This document shows, in pieces, positions 8,633 through 17,820 of a stretch of DNA of 64,000 bases. The stretch is from assembly GCA_000974665.1 (NCBI GenBank), contig BBSY01000003.1, forward strand, positions 496,001 to 560,000, written 5' to 3'. Within the stretch, counting starts at the first letter, position 1, and every line of letters starts with the position of its first letter. The notes beneath the pieces were generated by a model. It was not told where the DNA came from and did no database searches. It saw only the letters and a list, made by a program, of their open reading frames with translations. The translations under genes were made by a program, and so were the position numbers. Origin of the DNA: an alpha proteobacterium U9-1i. GTDB taxonomy: Bacteria; Pseudomonadota; Alphaproteobacteria; Caulobacterales; Aquidulcibacteraceae.

Positions 8633-9459
8633 TGCGCAAACTCCGCACCGCGGCGATCCAATTGCGTTCGGGAATAGAGCCCGCGGCCAACCGCGCGCAG
8701 GCGTTGCCCTTCATTCGTGAAGCCGCTGCCGCGGGCGCGCGGTTCATCGCGACGCCGGAGAATACCTATCGATTGGATCGCGACCGGGAACGGGCGCTCG
8801 CCGCCGCTGGTCCGGAAAAGGGCGATGCTGAGCTGGCGGCATGGGGCCGGCTCGCGCAGGAACATGGCGTGTGGCTGTTGCTGGGCTCCGCCGCCATCGC
8901 CGCCGGCAATGGGAAGGTGTTCAACCGGTCGTTCTTGTTTGACGACAACGGCAAGGTCGCGGCGCGGTACGACAAGATCAATATGTTCGACGTGACGCTC
9001 GGAGGCGGCGAGACGTATCGCGAAAGCGAGACCGTAGAGGGCGGCAAAACAGCGGTGCTGGTCGATGGCCCGATGAGCGCGAAAATCGGCCTCAGCATCT
9101 GCTACGATCTGCGCTTCCCAAATCTCTACAACGCCTACGCGCGCGCGGGCGCCGAGATCATCACCGTGCCAGCGGCGTTCACGGTGCCGACCGGCCAAGC
9201 GCATTGGGAAACGTTGCTGCGCGCCCGCGCCATTGAGGCGATGGCATATGTGATCGCGCCGGCGCAGGGCGGGCGGCACGAGGATGGACGCGCGACCTAC
9301 GGCCACTCGGTTATTGTCGATCCGTGGGGGAAAGTGCTGGCGAAGCTCGATCACGACGAGCCTGGTTTCATTGTCGCCGATCTCGACCTAGATCAGGTGG
9401 CGGCCAACCGCGCGAAAATCCCGGCTTGGCTGGGCGGGCCAGATTTCAGCGGGCCATAA
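8632..9459 (+). CDS. Carbon-nitrogen hydrolase, Nit1-like (probable deaminated glutathione amidase)
   Basis: A nitrilase-superfamily amidase of 275 residues. The catalytic Glu43 (in TPEN), Lys115 (in YDKINMF) and Cys157 (in SICYDLRFP) are all present with normal spacing. The ICYDLRFP context is typical of the Nit1/NitA group, which hydrolyses deaminated glutathione made by side reactions of transaminases. That assignment is family knowledge; the coupling to a glutaredoxin gene supports it. TAATG overlap with grxC fixes the start. A DUF1178 gene follows nine bases downstream. Confidence 0.9.
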   Translation: MRKLRTAAIQLRSGIEPAANRAQALPFIREAAAAGARFIATPENTYRLDRDRERALAAAGPEKGDAELAAWGRLAQEHGVWLLLGSAAIAAGNGKVFNRSFLFDDNGKVAARYDKINMFDVTLGGGETYRESETVEGGKTAVLVDGPMSAKIGLSICYDLRFPNLYNAYARAGAEIITVPAAFTVPTGQAHWETLLRARAIEAMAYVIAPAQGGRHEDGRATYGHSVIVDPWGKVLAKLDHDEPGFIVADLDLDQVAANRAKIPAWLGGPDFSGP

Positions 9460-9468
9460 ACAAGAGAC

Positions 9469-9894
9469 ATGATCAGATACGACCTCAAATGCGATAAGGG
9501 TGACGAGTTCGAAGCGTGGTTCGGCTCGATCGCCGATTACGATAAGCAGGCGGAAGCCGGTTTGGTCGAGTGCCCGCATTGCGGCTCAAAGCATGTCGAG
9601 AAGGCGCCGATGGCGCCGGCTGTGCGCACGTCCCGATCGGTTGAGGCGCGCAAGGAGCGCGCGGTGGCGATGGCCATGGCCGCCAAGGTGCGCGAGCACA
9701 TCAAAGACAATTTCGACTATGTCGGCGACAAGTTCGCCGATGAGGCGCGGAAGATGCATTCCGGCGAAAGCGAGGAGCGCGCCATCTGGGGCGAGGTGAC
9801 GCCAGACGAAGCCAAGGCGCTTGAGGAAGAAGGCGTGCCGGCCTCGCCGCTGCCGCCAGAACTCGCGCCGCAGCTCGACAAGAAGCTGAACTAG
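9469..9894 (+). CDS. DUF1178 family protein
   Basis: A 141-residue soluble protein of the DUF1178 family, common in alphaproteobacteria and without known function. The N-terminus has a zinc-ribbon-like start (IRYDLKC, then ECPHCGS with Cys35 and Cys38). The C-terminal half contains the conserved MHSGESEERAIWGEVTPDEA segment shared by the family. The ATG is preceded by AAGAGAC. It trails grxC and the Nit amidase in the same run, which hints at redox or thiol maintenance, but that is only context. Confidence 0.88.
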   Translation: MIRYDLKCDKGDEFEAWFGSIADYDKQAEAGLVECPHCGSKHVEKAPMAPAVRTSRSVEARKERAVAMAMAAKVREHIKDNFDYVGDKFADEARKMHSGESEERAIWGEVTPDEAKALEEEGVPASPLPPELAPQLDKKLN

Positions 9895-9937
9895 GTCGCC
9901 ATTGTTTCGCCGCGAGGCGGCGGCAACGATCACCGCC

Positions 9938-10297
9938 ATGAGACGCGCGTTCCTGACAGGCCTTCTGGCCGTTTCGCTTGCCGCCTGCGCTTCAACGTCG
10001 GCGGCGCCGCAACGTTATTCGGGCGTATGGGACTGGCATTTTGAAACCAGCTCATTCCGCACCGACGAAGGGCGTGGGCCATATTGGCTCTCCGGCGAAG
10101 GCGCGGTTTGGGATCAGCTCAACGCACCGCTACAGGCGCGCGGGCAAGGACCGTGGGGCCGCTTGCGGATTGTTGTTGAGGGCGAACTGAGCGAACCAGG
10201 GCGCTACGGCCACCTCGGCGCCTATGAGCGGGAATTGCGCGTCACGCGCGTGATCTCGTCCGAGATCGCCACCGAGCGCGCGCCTACCGGCAGCTAA
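9938..10297 (+). CDS. Small uncharacterised lipoprotein
   Basis: A 119-residue protein with a clear lipoprotein signal peptide: MRR, a hydrophobic stretch, and the lipobox LAAC ending at Cys17. The mature part starts with a Ser/Ala linker and then has a compact Trp-rich domain (VWDWHFETS, YWLSGEGAVW, GPWGRLRIVVEG) that looks like an all-beta fold. I do not recognise the family. It is expected to be anchored in the inner or outer membrane facing the periplasm. The ATG at 9938 is preferred over an upstream ATG because it places the signal peptide at the N-terminus. Confidence 0.75.
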   Translation: MRRAFLTGLLAVSLAACASTSAAPQRYSGVWDWHFETSSFRTDEGRGPYWLSGEGAVWDQLNAPLQARGQGPWGRLRIVVEGELSEPGRYGHLGAYERELRVTRVISSEIATERAPTGS

Positions 10298-10378
10298 GGG
10301 CATAGGCCGCCAAGCCTAGCCGCCCGGCGGATGCATCATTTGTTGTTTTGCGAGAGCCTCTGACGCGGAGGCGGACTC

Positions 10379-10624
10379 ATGCGTTATCGCATCGAATACC
10401 TGTTTGAGAGCACGGACGAACGCAGCGTCTGCCACAGCGCCGTGACAGAAGGTAATCTCAATGACGCCGAGGAAGCCGCCCGCAGAGGTCGTGTATTGGC
10501 GCAGCTGAGCTTCGGCGCCGATGGATTTCAGATCCGCGACCTGCGCGACAAAGGCCGCATCGTGTCGCTTGAGCCCTTTGACCCGTTAAAGTGGGCGCTC
10601 GCCGGCGATCATGTAATTCATTGA
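10379..10624 (+). CDS. Hypothetical small protein (81 residues)
   Basis: An acidic 81-residue protein I do not recognise. It begins with MRYRIEYLFES and shows beta-alpha-beta-like alternation (a charged helix DAEEAARRGRVLAQL, then GFQIRDLRDKGRIVSLEPF). There is no signal peptide or membrane span. The start has GGAGGCGGACTC just upstream, a good ribosome site. Its last 39 bases overlap the 3' end of the convergent ubiG gene. Coding is plausible from the ribosome site and composition but not proven. Confidence 0.6.
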   Translation: MRYRIEYLFESTDERSVCHSAVTEGNLNDAEEAARRGRVLAQLSFGADGFQIRDLRDKGRIVSLEPFDPLKWALAGDHVIH

Positions 10625-11323
10625 GACGTCGCGCGAGAGCGTCCAGCCGCGTCCGAGCGGTTCGTAACTGACGCCAACAGGTTCAACCCATTTCAGCTGC
10701 GGCGCGCCCGCGCGCACTTCTTCTGGTGTGACCAACTTGTCGTAATCGTGCGCGCCTTCCGGCGCCCATTTCAAAACACGCTCGGCGCCGACGATGGCGA
10801 GCGCGCGCGCTTTCGGCGTGCGGTTGATCGTCGAAAGGATCAACAGGCCGCCGGGTTTCACCAAATTCGCGGCGGTGGCCAGGAACACCTTTACGTCGGC
10901 GACGTGCTCAACGATCTCGAGCGCGGTCACCAAATCGAAGCGCGCACCGGAGGCGGCCAGTGCTTCGGCTTCGCCGACGCGGAAATCGATATTCAGCCCG
11001 GCTTGTTCCGCGTACGCGCGGGCCGCGCCGACGGACTCCGCCGAAGCGTCGAGCGCGGTGAGTGTCGCGCCCATGCGCGCCAATGGCGCGGAGACCAGAC
11101 CGCCGCCGCAACCAAGGTCCAGCACTTCGAGCCCAGCCAGAGGTTTCAGCTTCGCGGTTGCGAAGTGTTTGGTGGCGATGTCGCGGATGAATTGGAGGCG
11201 CACTGGATTGAGCCGGTGCAGCGCGCCAAACGGACCCTTCGGATTCCACCATTCGGCGGCGAGCGCGCTAAACTTCGCGATCTCGGCAGGGTCGATCGTG
11301 CGGGTCGTGGGGCCTTCGGCCAT
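10586..11323 (-). CDS. ubiG: Ubiquinone biosynthesis O-methyltransferase UbiG
   Basis: Catalyses both O-methylation steps of ubiquinone synthesis. At 245 residues it has the UbiG N-terminus (AEIAKFSALAAEWWNP, then the LNPVRLQFI region), SAM motif I LDLGCGGGLVSAP, and the later INRTPKARALAIVGAE segment specific to UbiG. The ATG encodes MAEGPTTRTID. Divergent from aspartate kinase with a 134-base gap. Its 3' end overlaps a convergent small gene by 39 bases. Confidence 0.96.
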   Translation of the reverse strand: MAEGPTTRTIDPAEIAKFSALAAEWWNPKGPFGALHRLNPVRLQFIRDIATKHFATAKLKPLAGLEVLDLGCGGGLVSAPLARMGATLTALDASAESVGAARAYAEQAGLNIDFRVGEAEALAASGARFDLVTALEIVEHVADVKVFLATAANLVKPGGLLILSTINRTPKARALAIVGAERVLKWAPEGAHDYDKLVTPEEVRAGAPQLKWVEPVGVSYEPLGRGWTLSRDVSMNYMIAGERPL

Positions 11324-11457
11324 ACGGTTCAGATCGGCGTAAGGGGCGCTTAGGTCAAGTCGGTATCCCTTCCTGCGCGTGCGTGCTAATGGGCGCCCGC
11401 GAAACGGTCGGCGGTCCGCTTCGCATCCGCAACGGAACGTGAGGGAGCGGCGAGGGT

Positions 11458-12720
11458 ATGTCCCGCCTGGTGATGAAATTCGGCGGCACGTCGGTTGGCG
11501 ACGTGGAGCGCATTGCGCGGGTGGCGCGGATTGTCGCTGCCGAGCGCAAGGCGGGCAGGGGCATTGCGGTCGTGGTGTCGGCGATGTCGGGGGAGACGGA
11601 CCGTCTTGTGGGTCTGGCGCGTGCGGCCGCTGGCGAGGGCGGCAACGGCGCGGTGATCGCCGGCAAGGACTTCGACGACGAGTACGACGTGATTGTGTCG
11701 TCGGGCGAACAGGTGACGACGGGTCTCTTGGCGCTGGCGCTGCGGCGCATTGGCGTGCCGGCGCGCTCGTGGCAAAATTGGCAAATTCCTATCCGATCAG
11801 ACGCAACCCACGCGAAGGCGCGCATCGACAGCATTTCCGAAAGCGCGCTTGGTCCGGCGATGGATGGCGGCGAGGTCGCGATCATCCCAGGCTTTCAGGC
11901 GATTGGGCCTGACGATCGCGAGACGACTTTGGGCCGCGGCGGTTCGGACACGTCCGCGGTGGCGGTTGCGGCGGCGCTCGGCGCGGAGCGGTGCGACATC
12001 TACACCGATGTCGACGGTGTTTACACCACGGACCCGCGCATCGTCGCCAAGGCGCAGCGCCTGGAGAAAATCTCCTACGAAGAAATGCTGGAGATGGCCT
12101 CGCTGGGCGCCAAGGTGCTGCAAACGCGGTCGGTCGAGCTGGCGTTCGCGCAGCGCGTGCCCGTGCGTGTTCTGTCCAGTTTTGTTGAGCCGGGCCAGCC
12201 CAATCCCGGCACGCTTGTCTGCTCTGAGGAAGAGATCGTGGAAAAGCAGGTTGTTTCTGGCGTCGCCTATTCGCGCGACGAGGCCAAGGTGACGTTGCTC
12301 GGCGTTGAGGATCATCCCGGTGTCGCGGCTGAGATTTTCGGCCGTCTGGCCGAGGCTTCGATCAATGTCGATATGATCGTTCAAAGCGAAGCGCGCCAGG
12401 AAGGCCGCCAGAACATCGTGTTCACGTGTCCAGACCGCGAAGCGCCGCGCGCTGCCGAAACGATCGAGGCGGCCAAAGGCAAGATTGGCGTGGAGGAAAT
12501 CCATATCCGCCGCGATGTGGCCAAGGTCTCGGTTATAGGGATCGGCATGAGGAGCCAGGTTGGCGTGGCGCGAACCATGTTCGCGGCGCTTGCGCAAAAA
12601 GGCATCAACATCGAGGCGATCGCCACCTCCGAGATCAAAATCTCGGTGCTGATCGACGCCGCCTATACCGAGCTTGCGGTGCGCGCGCTGCACACTGCTT
12701 ATGGTCTCGACGCTACCTAG
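11458..12720 (+). CDS. lysC: Aspartate kinase
   Basis: Phosphorylates aspartate to open the lysine, threonine, methionine and diaminopimelate pathway. The 420 residues comprise the amino acid kinase domain (KFGGTSV at 7-13; GRGGSDTSA near 160) and two C-terminal ACT domains (starting near KVTLLGVEDHPG and KVSVIGIGMRS) that normally bind lysine or threonine for feedback control. This is the single-function form, not fused to homoserine dehydrogenase. The start ATG follows GCGAGGGT. ptsP begins 50 bases after the stop in the same direction. Confidence 0.97.
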   Translation: MSRLVMKFGGTSVGDVERIARVARIVAAERKAGRGIAVVVSAMSGETDRLVGLARAAAGEGGNGAVIAGKDFDDEYDVIVSSGEQVTTGLLALALRRIGVPARSWQNWQIPIRSDATHAKARIDSISESALGPAMDGGEVAIIPGFQAIGPDDRETTLGRGGSDTSAVAVAAALGAERCDIYTDVDGVYTTDPRIVAKAQRLEKISYEEMLEMASLGAKVLQTRSVELAFAQRVPVRVLSSFVEPGQPNPGTLVCSEEEIVEKQVVSGVAYSRDEAKVTLLGVEDHPGVAAEIFGRLAEASINVDMIVQSEARQEGRQNIVFTCPDREAPRAAETIEAAKGKIGVEEIHIRRDVAKVSVIGIGMRSQVGVARTMFAALAQKGINIEAIATSEIKISVLIDAAYTELAVRALHTAYGLDAT

Positions 12721-12769
12721 AATAGAGCGTCTGAGTCGGAGCGAACGAGAGGAACGTCAAAGCACGACC

Positions 12770-15031
12770 ATGGTCGGCCCGGCTGCGAATATGAGCGGTT
12801 CCAGGATCCTTCTGCGCAAGTTGCGGGAGATCATGGAGGCCGGTGGCTCCGCACAGGAGCGGCTCGACCGGCTCGTCGCCATGGTCGGCTCGACGATGGT
12901 CGCGGACGTCTGTTCGATTTATCTGCGGCGTGGGGCGTTGCAGGAATTGTTCGCGACGCAGGGCCTGAAGGCTGAAGCTGTCCACCGCACGAAGCTGAAG
13001 GAAGGCGAGGGGCTCGTGGGCCTCGTGGCGGAGACCTCGCGGCCATTGAACCTCGCTGATGCGCCGCATCACGAACGCTTCTCCTACCGGCCTGAAACCG
13101 GTGAGGATCCTTACTCGTCATTCCTCGGTGTGCCGATTGTGCGTTCCGAGCGCGTGTTCGGCGTGCTCGTGGTGCAGAACAAGACCCAGCGCGCCTACAC
13201 CGAGGATGAAGTCGAGGCGCTCCAGACGATAGCCATGGTGTTGGCCGAGATGGTCGCGTCCGGCGCTTTCGGCGATCTCCAGTCCGAAGTTGAAGCGCGG
13301 CCGAGCAAGCCCGAATGGCTGCACGGCCGGTCGTTCTCCGACGGCATCGCACTTGGCACGGTCGTTCTGCACGAGCCGCACGCCCCGCTCGGGCGCATCA
13401 TCGCCGACGATCCGGTGAAGGAAGAGCAGCGTTTGAACGACGCGTTGGCGAAAGTGCGCGGCGCGTTAGAGGACCTATTGCGCGGAGACGCTGGGCGTTT
13501 GTCCGGCGTTTCGCACGAAGTGCTCGAAACATTTCTGATGCTCGCCAATGATCCGAGCTGGGAGACCAAATTGCGCGCAGGCGTGCGGGCCGGCCTTTCC
13601 GCCGACGCCGCTGTGGAGCGCGTTCGCGGGGACCACCGGGCCAAGTTTAACGCGGCCCGGGACCCGTATTTGCGCGAGCGGCTCCATGACTTGGAGGATC
13701 TGGACAATCGACTACTGCGCGCGCTCGCGGGCGTGGATGGGGCCGCGGCGCAGGTCCTGCCACACAACGCAATCCTCATCGCGCGCGATCTGGGACCGGC
13801 CGAGTTGTTGGACTACGGCGCCGAGCGTCTCAAGGGTGTAGCGCTGGAAGAGGGGTCCAACGGGGGCCACGCCGCGATCGTGGCGCGGGCGCTGGGGATT
13901 CCGATGGTCGGCGTGTTGCCGCACCTGTTGTCGCGGGTCGAAGCGGGCGATGCGATCGTGCTTGATGGCGAGCGCGGGGAGGTGCGCCTGCGACCGGCGC
14001 CCGAAGTCTCGCATGCCTACGGTCAGCGGCTGGCGCTGCGCTCGGCGCGGGCGGCTGAGTTTGCGCGGTTGCGCGAGACGCCCGCCGTCACGCAGGACGG
14101 CGCGCGCATTACGCTGCTTCTGAACGCCGGCCTCGCGCTCGACGTGCACCATTTGGACGACACCGGCGCGGAAGGCATTGGGCTCTTCCGGACCGAGTTT
14201 CAGTTCATGGTGTCGGAAACGCTGCCGCGGCTTGAAAGTCAGACGCTGCTTTATCGCGATGTGCTGGAGGCGGCCGAGGCTCGTCCGGTGACGTTTCGCA
14301 CGCTCGACCTGGGCGGCGACAAGGTGCTCCCGTACGTCACGGCGGAGCGCGAGGAAAACCCGGCTTTGGGTTGGCGCGCGGTCCGCATCGGCCTCGATCG
14401 GCCTTCGCTGCTACGTTACCAATTGCGCGCCCTGATCCGCGCGGCGGGAGGGCGCCGGTTGCGGGTGATGTTTCCGTTGGTGACGACCGTGGCGGAATTC
14501 GAAGCCGCGCGCGCGCTTGTGGATCGGGAGCTCGAATGGGCGGCTGCCCGAGGTCGGGAGGCGCCTTCGAACGTCGAAGTGGGCGTGATGATCGAAGCGC
14601 CAGCTCTGGCTTGGCAGGCGGCTGCCTTGAAAGGCAAAGCGGACTTCATTTCGATCGGCACCAACGATTTGATGCAGTATTTTTTCGCTGCGGATCGCGG
14701 CAACCCCCGTGTCGCCGACCGCTACGATGTGTTGAGCCCGCCGGCGCTCAGCTTCCTGAAGCGCATCCGCGAAGATGCCGACGCCGCCGGTATTCCAATC
14801 TCGATCTGCGGCGAAGCGGCGGGCCGTCCGCTTGAGGCGCTGGCGTTTACGGCGATCGGTTTCACACGCCTTTCGATGCCCGCATCGGGCATCGGTCCAG
14901 TTAAGCGGCTCGTGCTTTCAATGGATGTAGGAAAAGTCGCAGACATGCTTGCGCCGATGTTGACGAGCAGCGCTTCATCGTTACGTGGCGAACTCACAGA
15001 TTTCGCGAATCGCAACGCAGTGGCGCTGTAA
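12770..15031 (+). CDS. ptsP: PtsP, enzyme I of the nitrogen-related phosphotransferase system
   Basis: Autophosphorylates from phosphoenolpyruvate and passes phosphate to an NPr-type HPr; this chain regulates nitrogen, potassium and stress responses rather than sugar uptake. About 753 residues: an N-terminal GAF sensor domain (roughly 20-170), the PEP-utilising N-terminal and swivel domains with phospho-histidine His367 in NGGHAAIVARALG, and the C-terminal barrel with IGTNDLMQYFFA and catalytic Cys680 in ISICGEAAG. The HPr-docking segment near 180-260 is present. Starts at 12770 or 12791 are both possible. Its usual partners are not in this window. Confidence 0.93.
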   Translation: MVGPAANMSGSRILLRKLREIMEAGGSAQERLDRLVAMVGSTMVADVCSIYLRRGALQELFATQGLKAEAVHRTKLKEGEGLVGLVAETSRPLNLADAPHHERFSYRPETGEDPYSSFLGVPIVRSERVFGVLVVQNKTQRAYTEDEVEALQTIAMVLAEMVASGAFGDLQSEVEARPSKPEWLHGRSFSDGIALGTVVLHEPHAPLGRIIADDPVKEEQRLNDALAKVRGALEDLLRGDAGRLSGVSHEVLETFLMLANDPSWETKLRAGVRAGLSADAAVERVRGDHRAKFNAARDPYLRERLHDLEDLDNRLLRALAGVDGAAAQVLPHNAILIARDLGPAELLDYGAERLKGVALEEGSNGGHAAIVARALGIPMVGVLPHLLSRVEAGDAIVLDGERGEVRLRPAPEVSHAYGQRLALRSARAAEFARLRETPAVTQDGARITLLLNAGLALDVHHLDDTGAEGIGLFRTEFQFMVSETLPRLESQTLLYRDVLEAAEARPVTFRTLDLGGDKVLPYVTAEREENPALGWRAVRIGLDRPSLLRYQLRALIRAAGGRRLRVMFPLVTTVAEFEAARALVDRELEWAAARGREAPSNVEVGVMIEAPALAWQAAALKGKADFISIGTNDLMQYFFAADRGNPRVADRYDVLSPPALSFLKRIREDADAAGIPISICGEAAGRPLEALAFTAIGFTRLSMPASGIGPVKRLVLSMDVGKVADMLAPMLTSSASSLRGELTDFANRNAVAL

Positions 15032-15141
15032 TCGCAGGGCCATCACGCGTTGAGATATGGCTGATTCGTGAGTAAGCTTCTTTGTGGCTCAAAATTTGCC
15101 TTTTGTTACCGATGGTCTCGTAAGGATGGGCCAGCGCGCCA

Positions 15142-15978
15142 ATGCTTAACCCTACGCCATCCAACCAAACGCCCGAGAGCGAAGGGCCCGGAGCACGAAC
15201 AAATCGTGTGAAGCCGGCTGTGCCCGCGCCGCAGCTGGACCCGTCCTGGCGTGCGGGCCGTAAGCTGACTGAAGCGCGTCAGCAACTCGGCCTGACTCTC
15301 GATGAAGTCGCCGACCGGATTCGGGTGCGTAAGGAATTCCTCGAAGCGCTCGAGGACATGAACATCAAATTGCTGCCGGGAAAGGCCTACGCGCTAGCGT
15401 TTTTGCGTTCTTACGCGCGTGAGCTCGGCATCGACGAGCATGCCATCGTCGATCAGTTTCAGGATGAATCCGCGCTGACACGCGAAGACGCGCAAAGCCA
15501 AATTCGCAACCCATCTTCCAGGCCCGGCCGCGATCGTCCTTGGCTGGCGGCGGCCGCGTTGGTGGTGATCGCCGCGGGATTTGTGGGGCTTCGCGCCATC
15601 CAGACGAACTCGGATGGAACGCCGACGCCGGCCGCGACTGCACACGTCGAGGCCGGAGTGGCCCTGGAAGGCGCGGAATCGGTTGCGGTATCAGAGGCCC
15701 GCGTGGTCGAGATTCGTGCCATTGCGCTTGGTTGGCTCGAAGCGCGCGGGCCCGATGGCACGGTATTCCTTTCCCGTGATTTGCAGCCCGGAGACGTCTA
15801 CCGGCCAGATGCCAGCCCTGGCTGGACCCTCCACGCCCGTGACGGCGGGGCCTTCGAGTTATTCGTGAACGGCGCGTCGGCTGGGTTGCTGGGCACGCCC
15901 GGTATGCCCGTGCTGGGACGGCAGATCGACGAGATCCAGCCGATCACCCAGGCGCAGATCGCCGCGCCCCGCAGCTGA
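15142..15978 (+). CDS. RodZ-like helix-turn-helix membrane protein
   Basis: A 278-residue bitopic protein with RodZ organisation. A cytoplasmic Cro/CI-like helix-turn-helix (about residues 38-105, AGRKLTEARQQLGLTLDEV) is followed by a linker, a single membrane span (about 133-151) and a periplasmic DUF4115-like beta domain. RodZ links MreB to the cell-wall elongation machinery. The periplasmic part here is short. Gene order with ispG directly downstream is the same as seen for rodZ in many proteobacteria. An exact cell-shape role is inferred. Confidence 0.85.
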   Translation: MLNPTPSNQTPESEGPGARTNRVKPAVPAPQLDPSWRAGRKLTEARQQLGLTLDEVADRIRVRKEFLEALEDMNIKLLPGKAYALAFLRSYARELGIDEHAIVDQFQDESALTREDAQSQIRNPSSRPGRDRPWLAAAALVVIAAGFVGLRAIQTNSDGTPTPAATAHVEAGVALEGAESVAVSEARVVEIRAIALGWLEARGPDGTVFLSRDLQPGDVYRPDASPGWTLHARDGGAFELFVNGASAGLLGTPGMPVLGRQIDEIQPITQAQIAAPRS

Positions 15979-16044
15979 GCCGCAGCCGCCGGGACTGTCG
16001 CCGGGCGTTCTGGCGCGCTATCTCCAGGCTGAGGTTCTTACGGC

Positions 16045-17181
16045 ATGGACGGCGCTTCGCTTCACCATATTCGCCCTTGGCGCCAGATTGAGCGCCGGCG
16101 CTCACGCAAGATCCGCGTGGGCCCGGTCGAAGTTGGCGGCGATGCGCCGATTACCGTCCAAAGCATGACCAACACGCTGACCGCGGATGCGGGGGCGACG
16201 ATTGATCAGATCCGGCGGATGGAAGAGGCAGGCGCCGATATCGTCCGGGTGTCGTGCCCTGATGAGGCGTCGACAGCGGCGTTCGCGGCGATCGCCAAGG
16301 CGGTGAAGGTCCCGCTCGTGGCGGACATCCACTTTCACTACAAGCGCGCCATCGAGGCGGCTGTCGCTGGTGCGGCTTGCCTGCGCATAAACCCAGGCAA
16401 CATTGGCTCGCCCGCCCGTGTGAAGGATGTGGTGCAGGCCGCTAAGGATCATGGCTGCGCGATCCGCATCGGTGTGAACGCCGGCTCGCTTGAAAATCAC
16501 TTGCTCGAAAAGTACGGCGAGCCTTGCCCGGAAGCGATGGTGGAGAGCGCGCTCTTCCACGCGGCTTTGCTCGAAGAGCACGGTTTCCGCGATTACAAGA
16601 TCAGCGTGAAAGCGTCAGACGTTTTCCTCACTGTCGCTGCCTACCAAAAGCTGGCGGAGGCCACCGATGCGCCCTTGCACCTGGGCGTTACCGAAGCTGG
16701 CGCGCTGCGCACAGGGACGGTGAAATCAGCAATCGGGATGGGGTCGCTGTTGTGGGCCGGCATCGGAGATACGATCCGTGTGTCGCTAGCGGCCGATCCG
16801 GTTGAGGAAGTGAAGGTTGGCAACGACCTGCTGAAGTCGCTCGGATTGCGCCAGCGCGGCGTCACCATCATTGCCTGCCCTTCTTGCGCGCGTCAGGGGT
16901 TTGACGTCATCCGCACGGTGGAGACGCTGGAGCAACGTCTCGCGCACATCGCTGAGCCGGTTACGCTCTCGATTATCGGCTGTGTCGTGAACGGGCCCGG
17001 CGAGGCGCTGATGACGGATCTCGGCTTTACAGGCGGCGGCAAGGGCGCCGGCATGGTCTACGTGGCCGGCGTGCAAGACCACAAACAAGACAACGCGTCG
17101 ATGATCGACCACATGGTGAGCCTGGTGGAAGCGCGCGCCAGCGAAGTGCGCACAGCCAGGGCGGCGGCGGAGATCGCCTAA
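16045..17181 (+). CDS. ispG: 4-hydroxy-3-methylbut-2-enyl-diphosphate synthase (IspG)
   Basis: Fe-S enzyme of the non-mevalonate isoprenoid pathway that reduces the cyclic diphosphate MEcPP to HMBPP. The 378 residues match the flavodoxin-dependent bacterial form. A TIM-barrel half carries [11 protein letters not shown] and [11 protein letters not shown]. The C-terminal half has the three 4Fe-4S cysteines: Cys278 and Cys281 in [12 protein letters not shown], and Cys313 in [11 protein letters not shown], with the fourth ligand Glu320. A client of the suf operon some 7 kb downstream. Follows the RodZ-like gene with a 66-base gap. Confidence 0.97.
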   Translation: MDGASLHHIRPWRQIERRRSRKIRVGPVEVGGDAPITVQSMTNTLTADAGATIDQIRRMEEAGADIVRVSCPDEASTAAFAAIAKAVKVPLVADIHFHYKRAIEAAVAGAACLRINPGNIGSPARVKDVVQAAKDHGCAIRIGVNAGSLENHLLEKYGEPCPEAMVESALFHAALLEEHGFRDYKISVKASDVFLTVAAYQKLAEATDAPLHLGVTEAGALRTGTVKSAIGMGSLLWAGIGDTIRVSLAADPVEEVKVGNDLLKSLGLRQRGVTIIACPSCARQGFDVIRTVETLEQRLAHIAEPVTLSIIGCVVNGPGEALMTDLGFTGGGKGAGMVYVAGVQDHKQDNASMIDHMVSLVEARASEVRTARAAAEIA

Positions 17182-17193
17182 TTCGGGGGAAAT

Positions 17194-17784
17194 ATGCGTC
17201 TGTACTACACGCCGGCGTCGCCGTTCGCGCGCAAATGCCGGATCCTTATACGCGAGAAGGGACTGACGGAGCGCGTTGAAGAAGTGCGCGCCGATCCGAT
17301 CAATGGCGACGAGGCGTTGGCCGCGGTGAACCCGATGATGCAGGTGCCGGCTCTGGTGGATGATGCTGGCGTTGCGTGGACCGACAGCCCCGTCATCTGC
17401 GCCCGGCTTGATGCAATGGGCGACCCCCGGTTCATTCCCGACGGAGAGCCGCGTTGGCGCGTTATCCGACGTGAAGTGCTTGCGGACGGCGTGATGGAAC
17501 TTGGCGTGAAGCTGAGGCTGGAGAATTTGCGTGCGGAGGGCGAGCGTTCGCCGAGTTGGAGCGAGCGCTGGCGCGCGGGTGTGATGCGAGGCATTGCGGC
17601 CTCCGAGCGCGAGACGCCGCCTGAGGCGCCGCTCGATCTCGCATCGGTGGCCATCGTGTGCGCACTGACGTGGTTGGATCTGCGTTTTCCCGATCTCGGC
17701 TGGCGCGACGCCCATCCGCGCCTCGCCGCGCTGCAGAACGATCTGGAACAACGACCGAGCTTCGCGCAGACAAAACCGGCCTGA
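17194..17784 (+). CDS. Glutathione S-transferase family protein
   Basis: A 196-residue GST-like protein: thioredoxin-fold N-terminal domain (MRLYYTPASPFARKC, residues 1-15), the cis-proline strand QVPALVDD near 50-57, and the glutathione-contact DSP motif near 64-66, followed by an all-helical C-terminal domain. The substrate is unknown. It starts 12 bases after ispG and is followed by a diverged paralogue, so the pair arose by tandem duplication. The intact glutathione-binding motifs suggest this copy is the active one. Confidence 0.88.
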   Translation: MRLYYTPASPFARKCRILIREKGLTERVEEVRADPINGDEALAAVNPMMQVPALVDDAGVAWTDSPVICARLDAMGDPRFIPDGEPRWRVIRREVLADGVMELGVKLRLENLRAEGERSPSWSERWRAGVMRGIAASERETPPEAPLDLASVAIVCALTWLDLRFPDLGWRDAHPRLAALQNDLEQRPSFAQTKPA

Positions 17785-17820
17785 TCGCCGCCACCAAACA
17801 AACAGTGGGGACAAAGACCT

